Assembly (NCBI GenBank): GCA_024398875.1
Contig: JAKSIJ010000006.1
Coordinates: 1 to 59,801 of the forward strand
DNA from: Fibrobacter sp.
GTDB lineage: Bacteria; Fibrobacterota; Fibrobacteria; Fibrobacterales; Fibrobacteraceae
Direction of reading: 5' to 3'
DNA: 59,801 nt
Shown: piece by piece, positions 1 through 8,851 of the stretch
How positions within the stretch are numbered: the stretch's first letter is position 1
Layout: each line of letters opens with the position of its first letter
Notes under the pieces: generated by a model
What the model was told of the DNA's origin: nothing
The model's input: only the letters and a program-made list of their open reading frames with translations
Databases searched by the model: none
Made by a program: the position numbers and the translations under genes

Positions 1-185
1 GCCAATTATAGCATTTGCGGGAACTTTTGCAAGGCCTATTGGCAAACTTTTTTCACTTTTTTTGCTGTTTTTTGCTAAAAACTGGATAAAAACCGCTTGT
101 TTTCAACTACATTCCAGTTTATCAACATTCTATGAACACGAATTTTTCGTTCGCTTTTTAGGAATCGCCATTAATCGCATTCTTT

Positions 186-1079
186 TCAGTTTAATTCGGG
201 AAAATGAGCAGCGACATCCGTAGGATCGTCCAAATTTACGGGTTCAGATTCCATTTGCCAACGGAACCAAGTCAATTGCCGCTTTGCATAGTTGCGTGTT
301 TTCTGCTTCACCGTATCAATTACAGACAAAATATTTTCGCCATTATTTTGCGAATCAAGAAGTTCACGGTAGCCCAGACTTTGCCATGCCGGCGCGTCCA
401 TGGGCACTATTTTAGACAAATGAACACATTCGTCCAACCAACCATTTTTCATCATCTGATCTACGCGTTCATTTATTCGTTTGTACAAAATTTCACGAGA
501 TCGTTGCAGATGGTAGGCTTTGATCGTCCCAATGCCGCCCACACGTTGCTTCTGAAGTTCTGAAAACTTTTTACCCGTAGCCTTCCACACTTCAAGAACC
601 CGCATGATGCGGTGAACATTATTTTCGGGAATGGGAGTTGTCGCTTCCGGATCGACAAGCATGGCCTCTTGACGAAGATGTTCGTACCCCTCTTCGGCAT
701 ACTGCTTTTCAAGAGCCTCACGAATGGAACTATCGATAGCAGGCATTTCGGGAAGGCCCAAAGTCAAAACCTGCAAATAAAGGCCCGTGCCACCGACGAG
801 GATGTAGTTTTGCTCTGGATTTTCTGCGAGAAGTTTTTTAACATCCTTGCAAAATACGCCTGCGGAATAAGTTTTCGTCGGCTCCAAGAAATTCACGAGA
901 TGATGCTTTACCCGAGCAAGTTCACTTGCAGCAGGCTGTGCCGTTCCGATAGAGAAGCCCTGATAGATTTGCCTAGAATCAACGCTGATGATTTCTGCGT
1001 TATGACGCTCTGCGAGAGAAAGGGAAAGTTCTGTTTTCCCGATTCCAGTGGCTCCTACAAGTGCAAAAAGGATTGGCAT
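186..1079 (-). CDS. miaA: tRNA dimethylallyltransferase MiaA
   Basis: MiaA transfers a dimethylallyl group from DMAPP to N6 of A37 in tRNAs that read UNN codons. The protein (297 residues) opens with a P-loop (GATGIGKTEL), followed by DSRQIYQG, HHLVNFLEP and VGGTGLYLQ, all hallmark MiaA segments, and has the normal family length. I start at the ATG at 1079, so the protein begins MPILFALVG next to the P-loop. A longer frame to 1136 would add 19 non-conserved residues and run into the divergent neighbour, whose start lies only 28 bases away. The two genes must therefore share a very short promoter region. The left 185 bases of the window are AT-rich and show no gene. Confidence 0.96.
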   Translation of the reverse strand: MPILFALVGATGIGKTELSLSLAERHNAEIISVDSRQIYQGFSIGTAQPAASELARVKHHLVNFLEPTKTYSAGVFCKDVKKLLAENPEQNYILVGGTGLYLQVLTLGLPEMPAIDSSIREALEKQYAEEGYEHLRQEAMLVDPEATTPIPENNVHRIMRVLEVWKATGKKFSELQKQRVGGIGTIKAYHLQRSREILYKRINERVDQMMKNGWLDECVHLSKIVPMDAPAWQSLGYRELLDSQNNGENILSVIDTVKQKTRNYAKRQLTWFRWQMESEPVNLDDPTDVAAHFPELN

Positions 1080-1107
1080 AGCGACAATGTAGTTATATTT
1101 TACAACG

Positions 1108-2199
1108 ATGAATAAAGTGAAACACATCCTAGCCATCTTTATTGTTTTGAGCGTAGTGGCTCTACTTGGCTACTTTCTGCCGAAGACGGGATTTGTGGAC
1201 ACACTCTCCCAAAAATTTGGAGGCGATTCTCCTGCCGTAGAGGACACGACCGCGGTGCAGGATACCACACCCTTCATTGAAAAAATGAAAATAGACCTGA
1301 AAGTAGTCCAAACCAAATTCTCGAAGAGAGCCAAAAGAGATGTGTGGACTTTGGGCAAAGGGCGCACCATCATCTACTACCTGCTGCAGGCCCAACGATT
1401 CGTCAATAAAAATGGTGGACAAATTCTCTATATGGAGGAACTCCATGACGAAAACCAGTCTGCAAAAATAGACGCACTTTCCCCACAAGGTGACACGTTG
1501 CAACTTCTATTTCAGATTAGCGACAATGTGTTTCGCGATAACGCAAGTTACCTGACCATCGCCTTCCAAGTCACCAAACTTTCACCTGAGCTGATTGTAA
1601 CACTGAACAACCTGGATTTTCCCTATGACCTGTTGGTAACGCCCTTTGGAATGGCGGAAAGTTTCTTCCCTGATTTGGATCGTGTAAAGGACAAAGAACT
1701 TGTGCTTTGGCTTTTGATGGAATCCTCCAACCTGGATTCTAGGCATAGAAAAATGCGCCCCCTCCGTACACACCATACAGACGAACAGATTGAATCCATT
1801 ATCAATGATGCAAAGCAGCTGGTTCCGTCCGCAAAAGGCATCGCCACACGATTTGCGGAACAGGGCGTAGAGCATAAACAATTGCTTCAAGCTATTTTTT
1901 CGCCAGCAAAAGAAAACAACCTCTGGTTTGTGGACCTTTCTGCCAACCAAAAGTCCAAAGTTCCCGATGTATGTAGCGAAACGGGAATGACCTGCAAGAT
2001 GATTTCTCCCTACAACCCCTCCAACAGTGCACTGGATGATTACATCAAACGGCAACTGCGTGGGGCAGCCCGAAATGGCATGGCAGCCATGATTCTCCCC
2101 CTTAACGAGGAGAGCCTTGCCAAGGTTAAATCCATGAAAGAAAAGGCTGCGGCGCAGGGAACAACCATCATCAATTTATCTAGATTTATGACGTTCTAA
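1108..2199 (+). CDS. YibQ-like divergent polysaccharide deacetylase, membrane-anchored
   Basis: The 363-residue protein has one N-terminal membrane segment (about residues 7-24) and then an acidic Thr/Asp-rich linker, so the bulk is predicted to be periplasmic. From about residue 150 it follows the layout of the divergent polysaccharide deacetylase family (YibQ, DUF610): a strand ending LVTPFGMA, an LWLLMESS segment at the usual HLPME position, then conserved-like blocks PSAKGIATRFAEQGVEHK and LWFVDLSANQ, and GAARNGMAAMIL near the end. Several metal-ligand positions of classical deacetylases do not appear to be kept, so activity is uncertain. It is followed 13 bases later by pdxJ. Family assignment rests on pattern memory only. 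Confidence 0.6.
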   Translation: MNKVKHILAIFIVLSVVALLGYFLPKTGFVDTLSQKFGGDSPAVEDTTAVQDTTPFIEKMKIDLKVVQTKFSKRAKRDVWTLGKGRTIIYYLLQAQRFVNKNGGQILYMEELHDENQSAKIDALSPQGDTLQLLFQISDNVFRDNASYLTIAFQVTKLSPELIVTLNNLDFPYDLLVTPFGMAESFFPDLDRVKDKELVLWLLMESSNLDSRHRKMRPLRTHHTDEQIESIINDAKQLVPSAKGIATRFAEQGVEHKQLLQAIFSPAKENNLWFVDLSANQKSKVPDVCSETGMTCKMISPYNPSNSALDDYIKRQLRGAARNGMAAMILPLNEESLAKVKSMKEKAAAQGTTIINLSRFMTF

Positions 2200-2212
2200 T
2201 CAAGGAGATGTT

Positions 2213-2938
2213 ATGACAGTTCAACTCGGCATTAGCGTTGACCATATCGCCACCATTCGTGAAGCTCGCAAAATCCGCGAACCGGATCCGGTGACCGCGG
2301 CCCTCATTGCTGAACTCGCCGGTTGCAACAGCATCGCTGTCCATCTTCGCGAAGACAAGCGTCACATTCAGGATAGAGATGTGCGCTTACTCCGCGGCAC
2401 CATTACCTCCAAGCTGAATTTGAAAATGGCTGCCACTCAAGAAATGGTGCAGTTCGCCACCAATGTACAGCCGGACATGGTGACGATTGTCCCCGAGAAC
2501 CATCAGGAAATCACCACGGAAGGCGGCCTCAATGTGGCAGCGAAAGTGGATGAAATAGCGAAAATTGTCATGACTTTGAAAAGCAATGACATCGCTGTTT
2601 GCTTATTCATCGATCCTGAAACGGAGCAGGTGAAGGCCGCCAAGAAAGTGGGAGCAGATTTTGTGGAATTCAATACCGGAAAATACGCCATGGCCTGCGA
2701 CCTGGGAAGCATCCAGGAAGTCAATCGTGAAATTTCCGCCATTCAAGACATGGCTGTTCTCGCCCGTAAGTACGGGCTTCGCGTTAATGCCGGCCACGGA
2801 CTCAACTATCGAAACGTAGCAGCCATTGCGGCCATTGATGGCATTGAGGAAATCTACGTGGGCCACAGCATTGTGGGTCGCGCCGTGATGGTAGGCATGG
2901 ACCGCGCCGTGCGTGAAATGATTGAAGCAATCCGCTAA
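2213..2938 (+). CDS. pdxJ: Pyridoxine 5'-phosphate synthase PdxJ
   Basis: PdxJ condenses 1-deoxyxylulose 5-phosphate with 3-amino-2-oxopropyl phosphate in the last ring-forming step of DXP-dependent vitamin B6 synthesis. The 241-residue protein has family landmarks in order: GISVDHIATIREAR at the N-terminus, HLREDKRHIQDRDV, NLKMAATQEM, DMVTIVPE, the FNTGKYA segment, VNAGHGLNY, and EIYVGHSIVGRA near the C-terminus. The length is normal. A good Shine-Dalgarno (AAGGAG, 2202-2207) sits just before the ATG. It lies 13 bases after the YibQ-like gene and is probably co-transcribed with it. Confidence 0.97.
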   Translation: MTVQLGISVDHIATIREARKIREPDPVTAALIAELAGCNSIAVHLREDKRHIQDRDVRLLRGTITSKLNLKMAATQEMVQFATNVQPDMVTIVPENHQEITTEGGLNVAAKVDEIAKIVMTLKSNDIAVCLFIDPETEQVKAAKKVGADFVEFNTGKYAMACDLGSIQEVNREISAIQDMAVLARKYGLRVNAGHGLNYRNVAAIAAIDGIEEIYVGHSIVGRAVMVGMDRAVREMIEAIR

Positions 2939-2955
2939 AAATCGCTAATTGACTC

Positions 2956-3708
2956 CTAATAATCCTTGTACTCCACATTGTGAAGGACTAGGCCTTGAGG
3001 CGGCGCCCACGTGCGTTCGCCTTTAAAATTTTTAGCAAAAATCTGATTTACGGTTCCCTCGGGATAACGGCCACGGCCCACATCAAAAAGAGTCCCCACC
3101 ATAGCGCGAACTTGCCGATGCAAGAAACGATTTCCCTTGATGTGAAATACAACGCTCCAATCATTCAATCGTTCCAGACGGAATTCATACAAAGTACAAA
3201 GAGTAGATTTTCCGTCATTGCGAGGAATGCAGAAATCGATAAAGTCATGTTCCCCTAAAAACGACTGAGCCTCACGTTCCATGGCAGCCAGGTCCAGATT
3301 TAGAGAACCACATTCCCAACCAAAATCACGGAGAAGCGCCACAGGCCGGGTAAAAATTGTGTACTGGTAATAACGAAGCACCGCATCGTAGCGGGCATTG
3401 AAATCCGCGGCACAGGGTTCCAAATCCCGAATACGAATCAGCCGCTTCGTCAAACCATTGATGGAATGGACTGTCTTTACCGGATCCAGCTCGCCATCAT
3501 AATCAAAATGAACGCATTGCCCGCGGGCATGAACGCCAGTGTCAGTACGGCCAGAACCAGTAATATGAATAGGAGTACGAAGAGCAATTGAAAAAGCTTC
3601 TTCTAAAGCAGATTGAACTGTCACGAACTTAGTTTGGCCAGCCTCATTCTGAACCTGCCAACCATAGAAAGCGCTGCCAAGATATTCGCAGCGAAAGCGG
3701 TAGCGCAT
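2956..3708 (-). CDS. truA: tRNA pseudouridine synthase A
   Basis: TruA isomerises U38-U40 in the anticodon arm of many tRNAs. The 250-residue protein shows the start pattern RFRCEYLGSAFYGWQ, the catalytic-aspartate motif GSGRTDTGVHARGQ, and FLHRQVRAMVG near the C-terminus, all typical of TruA. Its ATG overlaps the TGA of the upstream gene (TGATG at 3706-3710), which suggests translational coupling with the membrane HTH-like protein. It converges on pdxJ with only 17 bases between the stops, and I see no clear terminator there. Confidence 0.96.
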   Translation of the reverse strand: MRYRFRCEYLGSAFYGWQVQNEAGQTKFVTVQSALEEAFSIALRTPIHITGSGRTDTGVHARGQCVHFDYDGELDPVKTVHSINGLTKRLIRIRDLEPCAADFNARYDAVLRYYQYTIFTRPVALLRDFGWECGSLNLDLAAMEREAQSFLGEHDFIDFCIPRNDGKSTLCTLYEFRLERLNDWSVVFHIKGNRFLHRQVRAMVGTLFDVGRGRYPEGTVNQIFAKNFKGERTWAPPQGLVLHNVEYKDY

Positions 3709-4649
3709 CAGTTCCCCGAATCCAGAGCGTTCTGGATGATTTCTTCCACTTTTTCTTGAGGAACTTTCAACTGCGAAGCAATGGCCGAGGCCGGAAAACC
3801 GCGACGAGACATTTGAAGAATTTTTGTTTTCTCTGTAAATTCCCGATCAAAGCGGCTAGTTTCCAGCGGATGACTTGCACCCAAGGTAGGGTCTCCCGTG
3901 GCATTGTGGCTCTGCGCCCGAAGCTTCATTGTTCTATCACGGGTAAGGCCCTTGGGCGTGCGAAGTACATCGGAAAGAGACTGAATGGCAGAAGTAATCC
4001 GTTCCCGAGCCGTAGGACGAAGCTGCGGGCGACGATCCAAATCTGTGGTGAGAATTTTATTCTCTGGCACGCCATTTTCATCTTCAAAAGCCACCTTGGG
4101 AGCTTCCCCAGTCGTAGGAGTGGCCTTATCCTTTTCCGCAAACTCCATAGCCTCATCGATGATGGAATGCTTGCGGGGATGAGGGGCAAGAGTAGAATCG
4201 CTGTCAAATCCGTTCTTGGGTTCTTTGAAACGAGATTCCTCGTCTTTCACAACTTCCATCTTTTGCGTCAGGGCAATTTCACGTTGCTTCAAAGCAAGAA
4301 GCAAAAGAATGACGCAGAAGAACACCGCAGCCGCACCACCAGCAATCCAAGCCCAAGTTCCCTTGGACAAGCCCGCAATTGCAGTCTCGCTTTTCTGGGG
4401 AGCAGGAATATCACGCAACGCATTCAACGTTTCCCACGAAGCCTCCAGCTCACCCCGAATGGCCAGTTGAGCATCAGGCGTGCCTTGAACCTCAAACAAA
4501 GCTATTTGCAATGAATCAATTTTAGAGCGCAGTTGCAAATACGAGTCGACATCAAAAGACGAAGACTTTCCCGAAAAATCGAGAGTCAAATAAAGAACCA
4601 CGCCCAAGGCGAGAACAAACAAAACAATTGGCGCAATAAACTTCTTCAT
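3708..4649 (-). CDS. Two-pass membrane protein with C-terminal HTH-like segment
   Basis: I do not recognise the family. The 313-residue protein has an N-terminal hydrophobic segment (about 5-23), a short extracytoplasmic helix, a second membrane segment (about 105-122), and then a long charged cytoplasmic region. The last 35 residues (from about 278) read like a helix-turn-helix of the 'RGFSASEIAKKLGIPQGEVE' type (here RRGFPASAIASQLKVPQEKV), a tail known from some membrane proteins of unknown role. It is translationally coupled to truA. Between it and the GGDEF gene lie 37 bases that end with its own start signals. The HTH could bind DNA or simply be a protein-interaction helix pair. Confidence 0.7.
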   Translation of the reverse strand: MKKFIAPIVLFVLALGVVLYLTLDFSGKSSSFDVDSYLQLRSKIDSLQIALFEVQGTPDAQLAIRGELEASWETLNALRDIPAPQKSETAIAGLSKGTWAWIAGGAAAVFFCVILLLLALKQREIALTQKMEVVKDEESRFKEPKNGFDSDSTLAPHPRKHSIIDEAMEFAEKDKATPTTGEAPKVAFEDENGVPENKILTTDLDRRPQLRPTARERITSAIQSLSDVLRTPKGLTRDRTMKLRAQSHNATGDPTLGASHPLETSRFDREFTEKTKILQMSRRGFPASAIASQLKVPQEKVEEIIQNALDSGN

Positions 4650-4686
4650 ATACCCAAAAACTAGAAAATTAGACCTTTACAAAAAC

Positions 4687-6138
4687 TTATAGTTTTTCTT
4701 GCAAGGCTTCCGCCATCACCACCTGGTTTCCGCCATTTTCGGCAGCCATCTGCATGGCGGCACTAGCCGTGGCAACCAAAGTCTGCACATCACCTGCGTG
4801 AACAGGAAGCACAGAAACGCCCAAACTGAGGGTCGTTGCAAGCACTCCGTCGCCATATGCAATCTGCAACTGCAAAATTTCATTGCAAATCTTTTCTGCA
4901 CGTTCGCGAGTAATCTTGTAGTCGGCACCTGGAAGAATCACACAGAACACATCTCCCTCATAGCGGCAGGGAATGTCTTCGTTGCGGATATAGCTCGGAA
5001 GGCGCTGACCCAACTCCCACAACAACTGTTCTACACCATGTTTACCCTTCTCTTCACGAATAGCATTAATCATATCCGGATAGAGCATGATGATGCCGAT
5101 TGGCGTCTTATGGCGGTTGGCAGCAAAGATTTCGCGATAGAGGGTCTCCTCCATGTAGCGCTTGTTGAAGAGCCCTGTAAGATTATCGCGAATGCTATGC
5201 TGGCGGAAGCGCACATTCAAATTCTGATTTGCCACATAAAGTCCAAAGGTGGCGGCAACGATGCTGACTTTTCCCTTCCAGAAAGCAAGATCCTCGCCCT
5301 CGGGCAAGGCGTCCGTCTGAATCGTCAAAATGCCAAAGTGTTCTTCCAAGCCCTCAATGGGAGCGCAAATGTGAATGCCCTGAGGATGCATATGCAAATG
5401 CGTGCACTTGGTTTCTGCGCTTGCGCCCTCAGAAGTGAAATCCGTAACAACAATTTCACCGAGATTGAAACTGGCACAATCTGCCGGAGCCAGAACATCT
5501 CCGCCCACAGGATATTCACCAAACTCAAAAATTTTCTGCAATTCGGACTGGGCATCTCCGTACATGTAAAGCACGCCAGCACCATTGGGGAAAAGCTTTG
5601 GAAGAGTGGCCTTCAACGATTCCACCACTTCCGCAAAGGGGCGATTCCGCAAAATATCCTTGCAGAACGACTCCCAATCTTCCAGCGGAAATACGGGTTT
5701 TGCAAGTTCAATGGCATGGACAGGGGATTCTGCCTCGGCCATCTGGGATTCCACAGCGGCCATCTGGTCCAGCGCCTCGCTAGCAGAAATGGCACCCATG
5801 GGAAAACCAGCCCGCTCAGTTTCGGGAATCACCGATTCCGTGGCCGCAGGAGCAATTTCCGATTCCTCGGCTACAGAGGGAACGATGGGTTCAAATTCCG
5901 GCTTGGGCATCTCCTCCAATTTACGGTTCATTTCATTCAAACTCTGGGTAAACTCCAATTCTTTTGCATCCAAAGTCCTTTTGCAAAGAACGTGGTATAC
6001 GAGACCAAGAACCGCACCCCAGGCGCCCACAAAGAGGAACTTCAAACCTGCAGAAAGGGTTGCCTCGGGGATAAAGAAGGAAAAAACAACGCCAGCAACA
6101 AAGGCTAGCAACCAGATGACATAAGAAAAGATACTCAT
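4687..6138 (-). CDS. GGDEF-domain protein with degenerate active site
   Basis: The 483-residue protein begins with two closely spaced membrane helices (about 3-22 and 27-50), then an acidic linker, a GAF-like sensory region (about 155-310), and a C-terminal GGDEF fold that starts at DNLTGLFNKRY. The signature position reads EGDVF (residues 394-398) instead of GG(D/E)EF, and the metal-binding D-x-D/N-H-F stretch is replaced by LYPDMINAI. Cyclic-di-GMP synthesis is therefore unlikely; such domains often act as GTP/c-di-GMP sensors or structural modules. The gene faces away from the radical SAM gene with about 70 bases between starts. Confidence 0.85.
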   Translation of the reverse strand: MSIFSYVIWLLAFVAGVVFSFFIPEATLSAGLKFLFVGAWGAVLGLVYHVLCKRTLDAKELEFTQSLNEMNRKLEEMPKPEFEPIVPSVAEESEIAPAATESVIPETERAGFPMGAISASEALDQMAAVESQMAEAESPVHAIELAKPVFPLEDWESFCKDILRNRPFAEVVESLKATLPKLFPNGAGVLYMYGDAQSELQKIFEFGEYPVGGDVLAPADCASFNLGEIVVTDFTSEGASAETKCTHLHMHPQGIHICAPIEGLEEHFGILTIQTDALPEGEDLAFWKGKVSIVAATFGLYVANQNLNVRFRQHSIRDNLTGLFNKRYMEETLYREIFAANRHKTPIGIIMLYPDMINAIREEKGKHGVEQLLWELGQRLPSYIRNEDIPCRYEGDVFCVILPGADYKITRERAEKICNEILQLQIAYGDGVLATTLSLGVSVLPVHAGDVQTLVATASAAMQMAAENGGNQVVMAEALQEKL

Positions 6139-6207
6139 GTTCTAAAAATACACATTTTTTTGAATTGAGAACAATATCTTATGACGAAATGGGGCTAAAT
6201 TTGGCCC

Positions 6208-8781
6208 ATGACCATTCTCGAAAAAATTGCCCTTGCGTTACCTGCCGTTGAAAGCCCCGCCCGCTATATGGGTGGCGAAGCTAATAGCATTGTAAAAGAT
6301 CCGTCCCAGTGCCTTGCACGACTCGCATTTGTATTCCCTGATACCTACGAAATAGGCATGAGCAATAATGGTATGCGGATTCTGTATCACGTAGTGAACC
6401 GCGAACCCGATTTACTTTGCGAAGTGGCCTTCGCCCCGTGGGATGACATGGCGAGAGAAATGGCTAAATACGACATTCCTCTATACACCCACGCCAGCTA
6501 TAGTGCAGTCAAGGATTTTGAACTAGTGGGAATGACCCTCCAGACGGAATTGAATTTTACCAATGTGCCCTATGTACTGGAGTTGGCCCGAATCCCAGTT
6601 TGGAGCAAAGAACGTAAAGAGGCCGACCCCATTATAGTGGCTGGAGGACCAGCCATGGCAAATCCCGAGCCTGTCGCCGATTTTTTTGACGCCTTTATGA
6701 TTGGCGACGGAGAAAAAGTCCTTGTTGAGGTAATGCGGTGTGTTGGCGAAGGGCGAAAAGCAGGACTGAAGCGCAGCGAGATTCTTGTTAATTTGTCTAA
6801 AATCAACGGAGTTTACGTCCCGAGTTTGCGCAAGGTCAGCCAAAACGAATTTGGGGTTCTAGTTCCTACAGAACCGGCCAAAGGAAGCTACGAAAACACC
6901 AATGGCGTGCGACGGCTGTTCATTCCCGAAATGGACCCTAAGGATTATCCCGTCAAAAATCTAATAGCCAATATGCAGTTGATTCACAACCGTTTCAGCG
7001 TGGAGGTCATGCGCGGTTGCACCCAAGGGTGCCGCTTCTGCCAGGCTGGAATCTGGTACCGCCCTTGCCGCGAACTCCCCGCGGACGATGTACTAGATAT
7101 TGCGAAGGCCGGATTGAAAGCTACCGGCGAAAGAGAACTAGGGCTACTCTCCCTCTCCACTGCCGATTACAAGCCCGTAGAAGCCTTAACGGACGCCATC
7201 ATTGATGACGGATTTTATGATAATGTAGATGTAAGCCTCCCCAGCATCCGCGTCAACAGTTTTGGTCAAAGTCTCGCAGAAAAAGTTGCCGCATTGAAGG
7301 GCGGTCGTAGCGCCACATTCGCCCCAGAAACAGGTTCTGAGCGCATTCGAAAGATGATTAACAAGACCATCAGCGACCAGGACATGTATGATGCGGCGGA
7401 ACACGCCTTCGCTAGTGGCTTCAATAAAATCAAACTCTACACCATGGTCGGCTTCCCTACTGAAAACGAAGAGGATATGGAAGCCTTCTGCAACCTCATC
7501 CAAAACCTGGTGAAGATTGGCCGCAAGTACAACCGCGGCATTCAGATTGCGGTGAGCATTGGAATTCTCATTCCCAAGGCTTTTACGGGACTACAGTGGG
7601 CACCCTTTATGGACAAGGAAACCGCCCTAGGTCATATCCGCTATGTGCGGGAGAAGTTCTTCAAACACCCCAATGTGAAAATCAATTGGGCCGGATGGGA
7701 AACGAGCCTTCTGGAAGCCATCTATAGCCGCGGAGATAGGAACCTTGCCTCCGTCATCTACGCTGCCTACAAGAAGGGCATTATTTTCGAGAGCGACTCC
7801 TACCGCTTCAATTTTGAGAAGTGGCAGCAAGTCTGGGACGAATGCAAATACGACATCTCCTGGGTATACCGCACCCGAGAAGCGGACGAAGTATTCCCTT
7901 GGGATTTTATCCACTGCGGCACCACCAAGCAATACCTGCGGCGCGAATGGGAAAAGGCTTTTGACCCGAACACTGTAGCGGTCCCCAACTGCAAATGGGG
8001 CGACTGCCAAAAATGTGGCATTCCCGGATTTGGAAAAGAAATCCGCCTAGCGGACGGACCTATCAAACACAAGGCTCCCAGCCGCACTCCAGAAGAAATC
8101 AAAAAATTGGTAGCCGAGCGGCGCCCCAGCCAGAAGGTGAGCTATAGTTATAAGATTACTTTCAAGAAGACTGGCCTCAGCAGATTCCTGCCTCACCAGA
8201 ACATGCTGAGTTTCTTTGAGCGGACCTTCCTCTGTGCAGGCATCCCTGTAAAATTCAGCGAAGGGTTCAGCCCCAAGCCCCGAATTTCCAACATGGGCGC
8301 CCTTCCCCTAGGAATGGAAACCTACTGCGAGATTATCAGCGTGGATTTACTCCAAGAGCTGGATTTGAGCAAGGAAAACCTACCCAGCCTCATCAATACA
8401 TTAAGCGCGCCCTTCCCCCGCGGCATGGAAATCGTGAATATCGAGCCCCTAAGGGAGAAACTCAGCAAGAACTTTCCTAAGGCGATGGTCTACCGCTATG
8501 TGCCCGAAAGCATTCCCACGGACCTAATGACGAAGTTCAACACCAAAAATCTTCCCATTGTAACAAACCACAGGGGGCAGGAAATCAACCTTAACGACCA
8601 TGTTTTGGGCATTGAGGTTCAAAACGGCACCCTATTTATCAAGGTAAAGTGCAATAACCAGGGTACTACTGCCAGTCCTTTCGTGATTTATGCGGGTCTA
8701 TTGGGCATAAAAATCGACCCGGGGAAGCTGGACGAGGTTTCCAGACGCTTTTTGGTGGCAAAAATCGCCATAGAATGGTAA
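6208..8781 (+). CDS. B12-binding-type radical SAM protein fused to DUF2344
   Basis: The 857-residue protein joins two units usually encoded as neighbours. Residues 1 to about 620 resemble the TIGR03960 radical SAM family, with an N-terminal cobalamin-binding-like region and the cluster motif C271-TQG-C275-RF-C278 that holds the 4Fe-4S cluster for SAM cleavage. From about 645 (SYKITFKKTGLSRFLPHQ) it continues into the TIGR03936/DUF2344 domain, which has a GFSPKPRIS stretch. A Cys-rich linker (NCKWGDCQKCGIPGFG) sits between the halves. The substrate is unknown; in other bacteria these genes often sit next to RNase E/G, which is not seen here. The start has no strong ribosome binding site. Confidence 0.88.
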   Translation: MTILEKIALALPAVESPARYMGGEANSIVKDPSQCLARLAFVFPDTYEIGMSNNGMRILYHVVNREPDLLCEVAFAPWDDMAREMAKYDIPLYTHASYSAVKDFELVGMTLQTELNFTNVPYVLELARIPVWSKERKEADPIIVAGGPAMANPEPVADFFDAFMIGDGEKVLVEVMRCVGEGRKAGLKRSEILVNLSKINGVYVPSLRKVSQNEFGVLVPTEPAKGSYENTNGVRRLFIPEMDPKDYPVKNLIANMQLIHNRFSVEVMRGCTQGCRFCQAGIWYRPCRELPADDVLDIAKAGLKATGERELGLLSLSTADYKPVEALTDAIIDDGFYDNVDVSLPSIRVNSFGQSLAEKVAALKGGRSATFAPETGSERIRKMINKTISDQDMYDAAEHAFASGFNKIKLYTMVGFPTENEEDMEAFCNLIQNLVKIGRKYNRGIQIAVSIGILIPKAFTGLQWAPFMDKETALGHIRYVREKFFKHPNVKINWAGWETSLLEAIYSRGDRNLASVIYAAYKKGIIFESDSYRFNFEKWQQVWDECKYDISWVYRTREADEVFPWDFIHCGTTKQYLRREWEKAFDPNTVAVPNCKWGDCQKCGIPGFGKEIRLADGPIKHKAPSRTPEEIKKLVAERRPSQKVSYSYKITFKKTGLSRFLPHQNMLSFFERTFLCAGIPVKFSEGFSPKPRISNMGALPLGMETYCEIISVDLLQELDLSKENLPSLINTLSAPFPRGMEIVNIEPLREKLSKNFPKAMVYRYVPESIPTDLMTKFNTKNLPIVTNHRGQEINLNDHVLGIEVQNGTLFIKVKCNNQGTTASPFVIYAGLLGIKIDPGKLDEVSRRFLVAKIAIEW

Positions 8782-8788
8782 AATTTGC

Positions 8789-8817
8789 TAGACAGCATCC
8801 AAAACGAAAGATATATT
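8789..8817 (+). promoter_or_regulatory. Predicted sigma-70-type promoter for the barrel protein gene
   Basis: TAGACA (8789-8794) and TATATT (8812-8817) are separated by exactly 17 bases. The -35 matches TTGACA at five of six positions. It lies 35 bases before the ATG at 8852, which has a good AAGGAG site (8837-8842). Confidence 0.7.
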
Positions 8818-8851
8818 TGTGAAAATCAACCTTATTAAGGAGTTATACACT

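Noticed and set aside
100-135. DnaA-box-like TTATCAACA near the left edge, possible origin
   Set aside because: A single imperfect match, no cluster and no dnaA or dnaN nearby.
4699-6108. Long + strand frame of 469 codons opposite the GGDEF gene
   Set aside because: It is antisense to a gene with clear domain features and its product shows no recognisable motif.
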